From WQUF01 sp031549885 (GTDB lineage: Bacteria; Bacillota; Clostridia; Clostridiales; Clostridiaceae), in NCBI GenBank assembly GCA_031549885.1, contig JAVBPD010000058.1, positions 1-60,228 of the forward strand: a DNA stretch of 60,228 nt, in the 5' to 3' direction. The notes beneath the pieces are model-generated. The model was not told the origin of the DNA. It worked only from the letters and a program-made list of their open reading frames with translations, and made no database searches. Both the position numbers and the translations under genes were made by a program. Within the stretch, counting starts at the first letter, position 1, and each line of letters opens with the position of its first letter. Shown here piece by piece: positions 17,138-25,679 of this stretch.

Positions 17138-17656
17138 TTATTTAAGATAAACTCTCATTCTAACTCTTTCTAAAATAATTTCTTCTACCAAAACCCAAGA
17201 AGAAATCATATCACAGTTTGGCCTTTTATGTGGAGTAATAACGATTAACGTATCTGAAATTTCTGAAAGTTTCCACAATAAATTTGGAAGCATTGAAACA
17301 TGGCATAAATGTAGCGCAAAACTGCAAATAATTGTATCAAATTTTTCATTTAATTTTCCTAAAACTATATCTTTAAATGACAAATTTAAAACTTTATTTG
17401 CAGTTTTTTTATAATAATATTCAAAAGTATAAGGATCTAAACCTGTTATTTCATGGCCATATTCTTTAATTGTTAAAGTAACTTCACCAGAACCACAAGC
17501 AAGGTCTAATACTTTTTTGCCTATTAATTTTTTATCTTCTGCTAATAATAATAATTTTTTAATGATTTTTTCATGTGGATTTAAATAATCCTTTGAATGC
17601 TTTAAATAATAATTTTCAACACCTAATTTGGCATATTCATTTCTTACGGCTTTCAT
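17138..17656 (-). CDS. Class I SAM-dependent methyltransferase
   Basis: A 172-residue protein with the class I methyltransferase core: motif I KVLDLACGSGEVTLT, the acidic residue at the end of strand 2 in ITGLDPYTFEYY, and a motif-IV-like FDTIICSFALHLC. It is short for the fold, and the C-terminal strands appear trimmed. I place the start at the ATG at 17656; an upstream TTG in frame at 17674 would put the GGGAGGG ribosome site inside the coding part. The substrate cannot be read from the sequence. Single gene, convergent with the repeat protein. Confidence 0.72.
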   Translation of the reverse strand: MKAVRNEYAKLGVENYYLKHSKDYLNPHEKIIKKLLLLAEDKKLIGKKVLDLACGSGEVTLTIKEYGHEITGLDPYTFEYYYKKTANKVLNLSFKDIVLGKLNEKFDTIICSFALHLCHVSMLPNLLWKLSEISDTLIVITPHKRPNCDMISSWVLVEEIILERVRMRVYLK

Positions 17657-17841
17657 AAAATTTCCCTCCCGCAATTAGTATAAGCATTTTTTAACAATAA
17701 GTAAATAAAGCATATTTATTATTTTTAGGGGGAGGGAGATAGGAATTAATATTTATAATTTTGCCTTCAAAACGTATAAAATTTTTGAATGGAAAGATAA
17801 TAAGTTAAGAAATATATTATTAAATAATTGGAGGAAAAAAT

Positions 17842-18636
17842 ATGAAAAAAACAATATTGTTAACAGCTGTAATAGCATGTGCAACTTGTATTGCATCAAT
17901 TTCTACAATAAGTGCTACTACTAACCAAGTTACACCAACTCCCGCAGCTCCAACTCAAAGAGCTTTGCCAGGAAATACTTCAACGCCAGGTACAAACCAG
18001 TTTAATAATGGTAATACACCATCAAATTATAATAACATGAATAATACGAATGCTCAAAGGAATGCAATTCCAAATAATACAAACACCTTAAGGCGTACAA
18101 CACCATTGCAAAACAATAATATGAATGATACAAACAATATGAATAATATGAACAATATGAACAATGTAAATGATACTGCAAATAGAGGCACCCTTAGAAC
18201 GATAATGGTGAATTCTGCCGTTAGATTGTCCATGAGTGGCGCTACTGGTGCAATAAAGATTAATGATTCAAATAGTTACAAGCAAATAGATGTATCTGTT
18301 GATATAGATAACACTAAGATGAAAAACGCTCAATTAGTTATTGATATACCAAAAAATTTAATACTTGGAAGTTATAGCAATGGTGAAGACATAGCTTCAA
18401 TTCAAAATACTACAAATATTATCCAACCAGATGGATCGAGAACATTAACATTTAATTTTTTACCAAATACAAGTGGAACTCAAAAATTAGACTTTTTAGT
18501 AATGCTACCAAATGGCGCCTTTGGAGCTGCTGTTGATTATACAATAACAGCTAGATTGGATCAAACTGGAAGCACTACAGAGCAATTAACGGATACATTG
18601 AGATTAATCCCAATGGATGATAATGACCTTAAATAA
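17842..18636 (+). CDS. Secreted Asn/Met-rich protein
   Basis: A 264-residue protein with a signal peptide: MKKTILLTAVIACATCIASI then STISATT, cleavage likely after Ala. Residues ~30-115 are low-complexity, rich in Asn, Thr and Pro, with a tandem Asn-Asn-Met tract (four or more MNN units around residue 95). From ~118 a folded part follows, with beta-like strands such as YKQIDVSVDID, AQLVIDIPKNLILGSY and QKLDFLVMLPNGAFG, reminiscent of an immunoglobulin-like surface domain, though I cannot assign a family. No sortase or lipobox motif. GGAGG site before ATG. Likely an exported or wall-associated protein of unknown role. Confidence 0.6.
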   Translation: MKKTILLTAVIACATCIASISTISATTNQVTPTPAAPTQRALPGNTSTPGTNQFNNGNTPSNYNNMNNTNAQRNAIPNNTNTLRRTTPLQNNNMNDTNNMNNMNNMNNVNDTANRGTLRTIMVNSAVRLSMSGATGAIKINDSNSYKQIDVSVDIDNTKMKNAQLVIDIPKNLILGSYSNGEDIASIQNTTNIIQPDGSRTLTFNFLPNTSGTQKLDFLVMLPNGAFGAAVDYTITARLDQTGSTTEQLTDTLRLIPMDDNDLK

Positions 18637-18650
18637 TTTTATTAAATAAA

Positions 18651-18712
18651 AATAACCCTTACTTTTTCATTTTAGGTTTTTGATTACCTAATTTAAAGTA
18701 AGGGTTATTTTT
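18651..18712. terminator. Bidirectional terminator
   Basis: AATAACCCTTACTTT (18651-18665) pairs perfectly over 15 bases with AAAGTAAGGGTTATT (18695-18709), with a nested TTAGGT/ACCTAA pairing in the loop and T or A runs on both sides. It serves the convergent secreted-protein and UDPGP-family genes. Confidence 0.85.
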
Positions 18713-20333
18713 ATAAATTAGTTATAGAATTTTTTTCAATTACAACATTATCATGGATTGTAACATCTTTATCGCCTTCAATAATAACTGTGGAGTTTTC
18801 ATCAAAAATTACGGAATTTCCAATTGCTATATTACAAGGGTTTTCATAACTACCACCTAAATAAAGCTTTGCTCCTTTTTTTATAACCACATCTTTTCCA
18901 AATTTAAATCGTGCTAAACTGCTTATCTCAACTATAGCTTCCTCATGCACAGATACTCCTAAGCTTAAAAGTTTGTTTCTATCTAAATACTTTTTAATTT
19001 CTTGTGCTAAAGAAAGCTTTGAAATATCTTTAATTGGCATTGAATCAATAGTATTATCCTTTAATCTACCTTGCAATTTTGATGTATCTCTTAGAAGAAG
19101 CACATTTAAATTGTAATTATTTCTTGTAGCAATTTCTACAATATCAGGTAGAAAATATTCAAATTTGGTCACTTTATACTCTTTTTCAAATTTATTCTTT
19201 TGAAGGTGAAGCTTAAGTATTTTTTCTTGGATAATTTTTTCTGCAAGTTCTATAGGTATAACAAAGCTTCCTGAATTTGCAGCTAGAATGGAATTTTGAG
19301 TTTTAAAATTATCAATTATAAGTTTTCTTTGTTCATCTAACAAATCATTAAATTCTATCATTTTAAAGTAGCTTTTTTTGCCTTCAATAATTTTCCATAA
19401 AGAACCAAGCTTAAAGGAAAATTCAATTTCACCGCTTATTTCCTTATATTGTTTTGGATATTTATAAGCCATGCCAACTAAAGTGCTTATATTGCTTTCA
19501 TTGCTAGATTTTTGCTTTGTTCCAAGCAGAGCTTTATATACTTCTACTTCTTTGGCATCATCAGTTTGTGCTATTAACAAATCATCAATTTTAGATTCCT
19601 TAAACCATTGTATGGCATTTCCTTCATAAATAATGTTATCAAAGCTGTCTTTTAACACATCAGAGAATAAAGCTTCAAATACACCACCACCGCCATTTGC
19701 TCCAGAAAGGTATTCACCATTTTCAAGCAAAATAAAATCATTTGTTTTTTGATTTATAAATGGCAAGGATCCTTGAGTTTTAATTGCAATATTTTTAATC
19801 CCAAAATTGTTGTTTTCGTTTAAAAGCTCTTTAATTGAAGGCTCAGTAGTTGGCCCAACAATTATAAGCAACTTTAAATCCTTATCAAAATTATTTGCAA
19901 GGTTTGAAATGGATTCTAAATTTAAAACCATAGGGCTTTTACCTTTAATTGGTGTAATGGGCAATGTTAATTTTGTTTCATTTGTTTCTAATATATTTAT
20001 TGAATTGGAAGACTTAAACATTTCAAGAGTTGATTTTTCTTCATCAGTTAGCAATTCAAACTCATCTGATTTTAATGATTTTAGAAGTGCTTTTAATGAC
20101 TCTAATACTCTTGTACCGCCTCCTCCAGCAAGAAGAACTATTCCAGTATCTTTCTTTAATAGTTTTTCTTCTCCAAGGATTTGTAAATTGTTATTATATA
20201 TGTCATTTAACATTATATGATCAAAAATATCATTACTAGGTAATGTAAAAATTTTTTCATTGCTTTCTTCTTCAAATACATTGACCTTATTATAAAGATT
20301 TTTTATTTCATCTAATAAACTTTTTTTATACAT
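18711..20333 (-). CDS. Divergent UDPGP-family nucleotidyltransferase-like protein with beta-helix tail
   Basis: A 540-residue protein. The N-terminal two thirds resemble the UDP-sugar/UDP-N-acetylhexosamine pyrophosphorylase family: GIVLLAGGGGTRVLESL corresponds to the nucleotide-binding GGxGTR loop, there is a KGKSPMVLNLESI segment, and GANGGGGVFEALFSD matches the family's 'P.GnGg.y.aL' loop, then DDLLIAQTDD. The usual G...PK lysine after the GGxGTR loop is not where expected, so catalysis is uncertain. The last ~80 residues (VSVHEEAIVEISSLA onward, with IAIGNSVIFDENSTVII and IHDNVVIEKNS) look like left-handed beta-helix turns. The chosen ATG (20333) has GGAGG five bases ahead; an earlier in-frame ATG at 20351 would bury it. 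Downstream of the alarmone synthetase gene and probably co-transcribed. Confidence 0.65.
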   Translation of the reverse strand: MYKKSLLDEIKNLYNKVNVFEEESNEKIFTLPSNDIFDHIMLNDIYNNNLQILGEEKLLKKDTGIVLLAGGGGTRVLESLKALLKSLKSDEFELLTDEEKSTLEMFKSSNSINILETNETKLTLPITPIKGKSPMVLNLESISNLANNFDKDLKLLIIVGPTTEPSIKELLNENNNFGIKNIAIKTQGSLPFINQKTNDFILLENGEYLSGANGGGGVFEALFSDVLKDSFDNIIYEGNAIQWFKESKIDDLLIAQTDDAKEVEVYKALLGTKQKSSNESNISTLVGMAYKYPKQYKEISGEIEFSFKLGSLWKIIEGKKSYFKMIEFNDLLDEQRKLIIDNFKTQNSILAANSGSFVIPIELAEKIIQEKILKLHLQKNKFEKEYKVTKFEYFLPDIVEIATRNNYNLNVLLLRDTSKLQGRLKDNTIDSMPIKDISKLSLAQEIKKYLDRNKLLSLGVSVHEEAIVEISSLARFKFGKDVVIKKGAKLYLGGSYENPCNIAIGNSVIFDENSTVIIEGDKDVTIHDNVVIEKNSITNL

Positions 20334-20374
20334 GTATGCCTCCAAAATCATAAGATCATTTGGTAAATTATTTT

Positions 20375-21163
20375 TTACTTAAACCTATTTGACACTAGTT
20401 TTTTGCTAAATGCTCTAAGAGCTAAAAGTTCATCTATATTCCCATCCTCAAGGGCTTTATTTAATTTAGAATTAATTGCATTTGCTTCTTTTATATTGGT
20501 GTTGTTTAAAAAATTTATATCCTCAGTTATATCTGTTACTGCACTTGATTTTGTTTCAAAGAATTTTTGTGAATCAATAATTTCATCTTTAATTTCAAGC
20601 ATAAGTTCATCAAGCATAAATGCTGCATCTGCTGCATTTACAAGCTTAGTTTTAATGTTATTTGGAATTTGATGTTTATATTTATAGTTTAAAGAATGTT
20701 CAACAGTGGCCCAAAAGTTCATAGCAAGTGTTCTTATTTGAAATTCAGAGAGTATTTCTTTGTGACCATATGCAGTTTCAACTCCGTATCTAACAATCAT
20801 GTGATAACTTCTATAACCACTTGCTTTTTTATCTTTAATGTAGTTTTTTTCGTACATAATCTGCATATCTTTTCTATTTCTAATTATATCTACTACTTTA
20901 TGAATGTCGTCAACAAATTGAAACATTATTCTTAAGCCTGCAATATCTTCAATTTCCTCATCTATTCTAGAGATTGGTATATCAAATTTATTAGCTTTTT
21001 CTATTATACTAGATATTTGTTTAACTCTTCCAGTGATGAATTCGATAGGTGAATATTCATTTTTTGTTCTAAGTTCCGTCCTTATGCTTTTAAATTTTAC
21101 TTTTATTTCATCGACGGCTTGTTCATATGGAAGTAGAAAAATCTTCCAATCTATAACAGCCAT
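20375..21163 (-). CDS. GTP pyrophosphokinase, small alarmone synthetase type
   Basis: A 262-residue RelA/SpoT-domain protein without the HD hydrolase, TGS or ACT parts of long Rel, so a small alarmone synthetase (RelQ/RelP-like) making (p)ppGpp. Visible synthetase motifs include the SPIEFITGRVKQISSIIEKA start, IEDIAGLRIMFQFVDDI, the G-loop-like KASGYRSYHMIVRYG, and SEFQIRTLAMNFWATVEHSL, which are conserved in the family. The C-terminal helices match the oligomerisation region. Start set at ATG 21163, which follows a GGATGGTGAT ribosome site; an in-frame TTG at 21178 lies inside that site. Lies between the phosphoesterase and UDPGP-like genes, same strand, short gaps. Confidence 0.88.
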   Translation of the reverse strand: MAVIDWKIFLLPYEQAVDEIKVKFKSIRTELRTKNEYSPIEFITGRVKQISSIIEKANKFDIPISRIDEEIEDIAGLRIMFQFVDDIHKVVDIIRNRKDMQIMYEKNYIKDKKASGYRSYHMIVRYGVETAYGHKEILSEFQIRTLAMNFWATVEHSLNYKYKHQIPNNIKTKLVNAADAAFMLDELMLEIKDEIIDSQKFFETKSSAVTDITEDINFLNNTNIKEANAINSKLNKALEDGNIDELLALRAFSKKLVSNRFK

Positions 21164-21197
21164 TAAATCACCATCCAAAAAATATATTTATTGTCAG

Positions 21198-21887
21198 TTA
21201 AAAGATTTTAACAGGAGAAAAATTTATATAATCGCAGGAGGTTAGATAATAGTCGATATTATTAAATTTATAATTATAAATTTTGTTTTTATCAAAGGGC
21301 CCATGTAGATGGCCATATATTACCTTTTCAACAGAATTTTTTTCAAATATTTCCATAAATTCTGACTTTTCAAATTTATCATTTAAAGGAGGGAAATGAA
21401 TTAAAAATATTATTTTATTGTATTTTGATTTTTTGGCAGCTTTTATAGAAAGATCCATTCGCATTTTCTCTCTTTCAAATACAGCAATATCATCTTTTTG
21501 AAATGAATCATCTCCTGGGCAAATCCAGCCTCTAGTTCCACAAATTGCATAATCATTATAATTTGTAAAATTATTTTGTATAAAAAACATATCATAAAAA
21601 AGTGAGTTTAATTTAGAAATACTGCTCCACCAATAATCATGATTACCTCTTATTAATATTTTTTTTCCTGGAAGGTTGTGTATGAACTTTAGGTCTTCAA
21701 AAGCATCTTTTAATTTCATAGCCCAAGAAATATCTCCACTAATAACAACAGTATCATCATCATTTATTATTTTTAACCAATTTTCCTTGATTTTTTCATA
21801 ATGATTTTTCCAATTTTCACCAAATATGCCCATAGGTTTTTGAGATGCAAAGCTTAGATGTAAATCTGAAATTGCATATAAACTCAA
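21198..21887 (-). CDS. Calcineurin-like metallophosphoesterase
   Basis: A 229-residue protein with all metallophosphoesterase motifs in order: ISDLHLSF, VVISGDISWAM, IRGNHDYWW, IFLIHFPPLN and VIYGHLHGPFD. These ligate a two-metal centre. The substrate is unknown; relatives act on phosphodiesters or nucleotides. I start at the TTG at 21887 because a GGAGG lies nine bases ahead and the protein then begins LSLYAISDLH, with the metal motif near the N-terminus as usual; a longer frame to an ATG at 21977 adds 30 unconserved residues. Next to an alarmone synthetase, so a role in nucleotide turnover is possible but only inferred. Confidence 0.82.
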   Translation of the reverse strand: MSLYAISDLHLSFASQKPMGIFGENWKNHYEKIKENWLKIINDDDTVVISGDISWAMKLKDAFEDLKFIHNLPGKKILIRGNHDYWWSSISKLNSLFYDMFFIQNNFTNYNDYAICGTRGWICPGDDSFQKDDIAVFEREKMRMDLSIKAAKKSKYNKIIFLIHFPPLNDKFEKSEFMEIFEKNSVEKVIYGHLHGPFDKNKIYNYKFNNIDYYLTSCDYINFSPVKIF

Positions 21888-21980
21888 GTATTTAAACCTC
21901 CAACTTAAAAGTTTTAACCCATTAGAATGCTTTATAAAACCTAAAGATATAGTAGCATTAATAATAATAAGTTTCAATAG

Positions 21981-22571
21981 TTATAGAACTGCTGATATCC
22001 TTTTATAAATTGCTACTAGTATTATAGAAATAAGAAGCCCTTTAATTAAATTAAAAGGAAGGATGGCATATAAAACCAGCGTTAATTTACTAACTATATA
22101 AGGATTTGCAAATTGAGAAATTTTAATCAATTCTTCAATTGGGTAATTCATGGCATTTTGGTAAAATGGCAATAAAATAAAGTAATTTACAAAACAACCA
22201 ACAATAGCCATAACTATGGTGCCGCATATTAATGATATTAAAGCAGTTTTTTTAGTTTTATTATTTATATATATGATTCCTGCTATAAAACAAATAGAAG
22301 AACCTATTAAGAAATTGGCAAGCTCTCCTACAAAGCCAGTGCTAGAACCTTTTATTATTATAATAAGTAAATTTTTTATAAATTCGCAAAAAATCCCTGA
22401 CAATGGTCCGAATGAAAAAGCTGCAATAAGTGCTGGTATATCAGAAAAATCAAGCTTTAAAAAGGATGGCATTAAAGGAATATTAAAGTCTAAGAACATT
22501 AAAATAAATGCTATGGCGCTGAGTAGAGCAATTTTTATCATTTTGTTTGTTTTAATTTTTGTTTTTATCAT
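21981..22571 (-). CDS. ribU: Riboflavin ECF transporter, substrate-binding S component
   Basis: A 196-residue membrane protein with about six hydrophobic segments. It is the S component that binds riboflavin and docks on the shared energy-coupling module (EcfA, EcfA', EcfT), which is not in this window. Recognisable segments are FLKLDFSDIPALIAAFSFGP, followed by CEFIKNLLIIIIKGS and VGELANFLIG, typical of RibU. Start set at ATG 22571; the upstream in-frame extension to 22616 lies inside the terminator hairpin. The FMN riboswitch directly upstream supports the riboflavin call: expression should fall when FMN is plentiful. Confidence 0.92.
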   Translation of the reverse strand: MIKTKIKTNKMIKIALLSAIAFILMFLDFNIPLMPSFLKLDFSDIPALIAAFSFGPLSGIFCEFIKNLLIIIIKGSSTGFVGELANFLIGSSICFIAGIIYINNKTKKTALISLICGTIVMAIVGCFVNYFILLPFYQNAMNYPIEELIKISQFANPYIVSKLTLVLYAILPFNLIKGLLISIILVAIYKRISAVL

Positions 22572-22576
22572 AAAAA

Positions 22577-22606
22577 AACCTCCCTTAAATTTCTTCAAGG
22601 GAGGTT
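22577..22606 (-). terminator. Riboswitch terminator that also covers the ribU ribosome site
   Basis: On the minus strand AACCTCCCTT (22606-22597) pairs perfectly with AAGGGAGGTT (22586-22577), followed by seven T and then immediately the ribU ATG (22571). The 3' arm contains the GGGAGG that must be the ribosome binding site. One hairpin can therefore act as an intrinsic terminator and, when read through, also mask translation initiation. Confidence 0.8.
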
Positions 22607-22652
22607 TTGCAGACAAAATAGTTTGACTTTAAAATGCCAATAATTTGCAGCT

Positions 22653-22765
22653 TAATCTTCTTTCATCCAGACTTTACTGTCGGCTTTGGAATTTCACCAA
22701 ATCATGTCCAAAAGGACTCGTGGGCTTTACCACCGGTGAGGAATTTAACCTCGCCCTGAAGATAT
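22653..22765 (-). ncRNA. FMN riboswitch (RFN element)
   Basis: Read on the minus strand the element shows the conserved RFN blocks in order: ATCTTCAGGGCGAGGT, TCCTCACCGGTGGTAAAGCC, GATTTGGTGAAATTCC, AAAGCCGACAGTAAAGTCTG and GATGAAAGAAGAT, which closes P1 with the first block. Spacing is normal, with a short variable arm (GAGTCCTTTTGGAC). It lies 47 bases upstream of the ribU terminator hairpin. Confidence 0.95.
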
Positions 22766-22822
22766 TTTTATTACATTTATAGCTTAACATATGTTTAAAC
22801 TAAAGTCAAAAAAATTTACATA

Positions 22823-22850
22823 TTGATTTTTTAAAATAATGTACTATAAT
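22823..22850 (+). promoter_or_regulatory. Probable promoter of the opp operon
   Basis: TTGATT (22823-22828), 16 bases, TATAAT (22845-22850). It leaves a leader of about 215 bases before oppA. From 22851 to 23073 I see AT-rich sequence with one ribosome-site-like AAAAAAGGGGTGG (22914-22926) that is not followed by any reading frame, and no recognisable riboswitch. Confidence 0.55.
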
Positions 22851-23073
22851 TGTAGTAATATTTATAAATATACTTGTTTAATTAATATTTATAATGCTAA
22901 TTTATTTACTATAAAAAAGGGGTGGTTTTATAATTAAATTTATTTAATTTATAATATTAAATTTTATATCAACTTATAACATCTTACATTCTAAAAAATA
23001 TTACTTAAATTCATATCTTTATATCAAAACATAATTTTTAATTCTTAAAAAATTTGTAAGTTGGAGGAAAATA

Positions 23074-24657
23074 ATGAACATACGATCCTTTAAACCATTA
23101 TCATTTGTATTCATAATTTTAATGTTTGTAGAACTTATGGCATGTAGTCCAAGTTCTTCTAATTCACAAAATAATTTAAGTCAAGATTCTTCAAAAGAAA
23201 ATTCAAATGTTGCTGATGAAATAATAATTGGTAGATTGAGCGATGCTGCTTATTTAGATCCTAATCAACCTATGGGCGGAAATGAAGTTACCATACTTCA
23301 AAATATATATGAAGGCCTTGTTACAAATAGTGAAGATAATTCAAAAATTGTTGGTCAACTTGCTACTGATTGGGAAATAAAAGATGATGGGCTTACATAT
23401 GTTTTTAATTTAAAACCTGATCTTAAATTTTCAGATGGCACTCCTGTAAAAGGTGAAGACTGGGTTTGGTCTTTAATTCGTGCAAGGGATTGCGAAACAT
23501 CTGCATATAGATTTATTGCTGAAGCAATAAAAGATGTAGAATCCGATGGTAAAACTGTTACAATTCATCTAAAAGAACAATGGGCACCTTTCCTTGCTGA
23601 TCTTTGCAATTTTAACATGGTAGTTCAATCTAAAGAGCATTTTGAAAAGGTTGGTGAAGAGGAGTATTCTAGACAACCTCTTGGTACAGGACCTTATATG
23701 CTTAAAGAATGGAAAAAAGAAGAATATATAGCTCTTGAAAAAAATCCTTATTACCACATAGAAGGTTTACCTGTTACAAAGAATTTAAAATTTACAGTTA
23801 TTGCTGATGATAATACAAGGCTTATGCAGCTTCAAGCAGGTCAAATAGATATTATAAATGATGTTCCATACTCTCTTGTAGATATGGTTAAAGCAGATAA
23901 AAATCTTCAAATCAAACAATTCCCGTCAACACAAGCTAGGTTCCTCGAAATAAATGTTCAACATCCTCCACTAGATAATGTAAAAGTTCGTAAAGCTTTA
24001 ATACAAGCTATCGATAAAGATGAGCTTGCTCAAGTTGTAACAAAAGAATTTGGAGCTCCAGCAGCTGCGCTTATACCAGAAACTGAAGGCAAATGGCACA
24101 ATTCAGATATAAAACCTCTTAAATATGATCCTGAACTAGCAAAATCTATGTTAGCTGAAGCTGGATATCCTGATGGTATAGACGTTGAAATAATAGTTCG
24201 CTCTGGAAATGCTGTATATGAGCAAATCGCTACTTTATTAAAATCACAATGGGCGAAGGCAGGCATTAACTGCAACATTCTTTTATTAGAACGTGCTGCT
24301 CTTAGTGAAAAGAATCAATCTTTAAATTTCCAATTATGCTTAGGTATGTGGCTAGATGATATTCTAGATCCATCTGGAATCACCGGTTGGGCTATTGATT
24401 ATGCTCAAAGCAGCGCATGGTATACAGGCCTTGATGATAAAGAGCTTCAAGAGTTAAATGCTAAAGCAAGCAGAGAAATGGATGAAGCAAAGAGAATTGA
24501 GATGTACTGGGAAATACAAAGAAGAGTTATTGAAAATGCAAATGTTACACCGCTATTTAAAAATGACTTTGTATGGGCTTGTTCAAATAAGATCCAAAAT
24601 TTAGACGTGACACCTTTTGCAGTTTTAAGATCTAGCAAATTATCAAAGGTTAAATGA
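23074..24657 (+). CDS. oppA: Oligopeptide ABC transporter, substrate-binding lipoprotein
   Basis: A 527-residue family 5 (cluster C) binding protein. The signal peptide ends in a lipobox with Cys24 (VELMAC), then a Ser/Asn-rich linker. Family features include LATDWEIKDDGLTYVFNLKP, KFSDGTPVKGEDWVWS and RKALIQAIDKDELA. It captures peptides outside the cell and hands them to OppBC. First gene of the operon, GGAGG site before ATG, followed by a stem-loop and then the permease gene. Substrate could also be a nickel chelate or other small ligand, but the operon order fits oligopeptides. Confidence 0.9.
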   Translation: MNIRSFKPLSFVFIILMFVELMACSPSSSNSQNNLSQDSSKENSNVADEIIIGRLSDAAYLDPNQPMGGNEVTILQNIYEGLVTNSEDNSKIVGQLATDWEIKDDGLTYVFNLKPDLKFSDGTPVKGEDWVWSLIRARDCETSAYRFIAEAIKDVESDGKTVTIHLKEQWAPFLADLCNFNMVVQSKEHFEKVGEEEYSRQPLGTGPYMLKEWKKEEYIALEKNPYYHIEGLPVTKNLKFTVIADDNTRLMQLQAGQIDIINDVPYSLVDMVKADKNLQIKQFPSTQARFLEINVQHPPLDNVKVRKALIQAIDKDELAQVVTKEFGAPAAALIPETEGKWHNSDIKPLKYDPELAKSMLAEAGYPDGIDVEIIVRSGNAVYEQIATLLKSQWAKAGINCNILLLERAALSEKNQSLNFQLCLGMWLDDILDPSGITGWAIDYAQSSAWYTGLDDKELQELNAKASREMDEAKRIEMYWEIQRRVIENANVTPLFKNDFVWACSNKIQNLDVTPFAVLRSSKLSKVK

Positions 24658-24666
24658 TAAAATGGA

Positions 24667-24692
24667 TATAGGGATCTAAATTGATCCCTATA
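24667..24692 (+). promoter_or_regulatory. Intercistronic stem-loop after oppA
   Basis: TATAGGGATC (24667-24676) and GATCCCTATA (24683-24692) form a perfect 10-base stem with a 6-base loop in the 73-base gap between oppA and oppB. There is no T run, so it is unlikely to terminate fully. Such loops often protect the 3' end of the binding-protein message so that it outnumbers the permease message. Confidence 0.6.
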
Positions 24693-24730
24693 CAGATTAT
24701 TCTTATTCATACATAAAAAGTTGGTGAATT

Positions 24731-25669
24731 ATGGAACAGATAAATTATATTATAAAACGTATTTTACAGATGATTCCAGTTTTGTTTATCATCACAATAC
24801 TTATTTTTTTAATGATAAGATTAATTCCTGGTGATCCTGCAAGATTAGTTTTAGGAGAAAAGGCTACAAATGATGCAGTTGAAGCTATGAGGATTAAAAT
24901 GGGCCTTAATAGAACATTATATGCTCAATATATGATCTTCATGAAAGGGGTCTTTTCCTTGGATTTAGGTAAGTCAATCGTATATCAACGATCAGTTATA
25001 GATCTATTAAAGGATAGGATAGGTGTTACTTTTATGCTAACCTGTGTTTCAACTATCTTTTCTCTTATATTGAGCTTTCCTCTTGGTTATTTTGCAGGAG
25101 TTAATAAGGATAAATTTTCTGACAATCTAATAAGAGGCGCCACTCTTGCAGCAATCTCTATGCCATCTTTTTGGGTGGGATTATTGCTAATGTTGTTTTT
25201 TGGCGTAAGACTTGGGCTGTTTCCTGTGGGAGGGTGGGCTGAAACCTTTCCTATGCAAATAAGAGCTTTGATTTTACCAGGAATTACTCAATGCCTTGTA
25301 ACATCAGCACTTTTAATCAGAAACATAAGAAATTCTGTAGTTGATATAAGCAATTTGGATTATGTAGATTTTGCTCGAAGCAAGGGTATAAGAGAAAAGA
25401 ATGTGAGAAATAGACATGTATTAAGAAATACTCTAATCTCCACCTGTACCCTCCTTGCAATGCGCATAGTGGCTTTATTAGGAGGTAGCGTAATAGTTGA
25501 AACAGTATTCTCATTGCCAGGAATAGGAAGTCTTATGGTAAATTCTATTTTTAATCGAGATTATCCAACTGTGCAATCTCTTGTTCTTTTAATTGCAATA
25601 ATGGTACTTGTTATAAATTTATTAGTAGATATATTATATTCATTTCTAGACCCAAGGGTTAGATTGTAA
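24731..25669 (+). CDS. oppB: Oligopeptide ABC transporter permease
   Basis: A 312-residue inner-membrane permease of the OppB/DppB type with six predicted membrane helices, the N-terminal LIPGDPARLVLGEKAT segment typical of this subunit, and the EAA loop region near FARSKGIREKNVRNRHVLRN that contacts the ATPases. It closes with SFLDPRVRL, the standard OppB ending (ylDPRir). Second gene of the operon, 10 bases ahead of oppC. Confidence 0.93.
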   Translation: MEQINYIIKRILQMIPVLFIITILIFLMIRLIPGDPARLVLGEKATNDAVEAMRIKMGLNRTLYAQYMIFMKGVFSLDLGKSIVYQRSVIDLLKDRIGVTFMLTCVSTIFSLILSFPLGYFAGVNKDKFSDNLIRGATLAAISMPSFWVGLLLMLFFGVRLGLFPVGGWAETFPMQIRALILPGITQCLVTSALLIRNIRNSVVDISNLDYVDFARSKGIREKNVRNRHVLRNTLISTCTLLAMRIVALLGGSVIVETVFSLPGIGSLMVNSIFNRDYPTVQSLVLLIAIMVLVINLLVDILYSFLDPRVRL

Positions 25670-25679
25670 GGAGGATTCT

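Noticed and set aside
19807..20239. Plus-strand frames of up to 137 codons opposite the UDPGP-like gene
   Set aside because: Ser/Phe-rich composition typical of antisense to Lys/Asp/Glu-rich coding, no start signals, and the minus-strand gene has a proper ribosome site and recognisable domains.
22216..22626. Plus-strand frame of 136 codons opposite ribU
   Set aside because: ribU has the riboswitch, hairpin and family motifs; the opposite frame is its mirror with no independent support.
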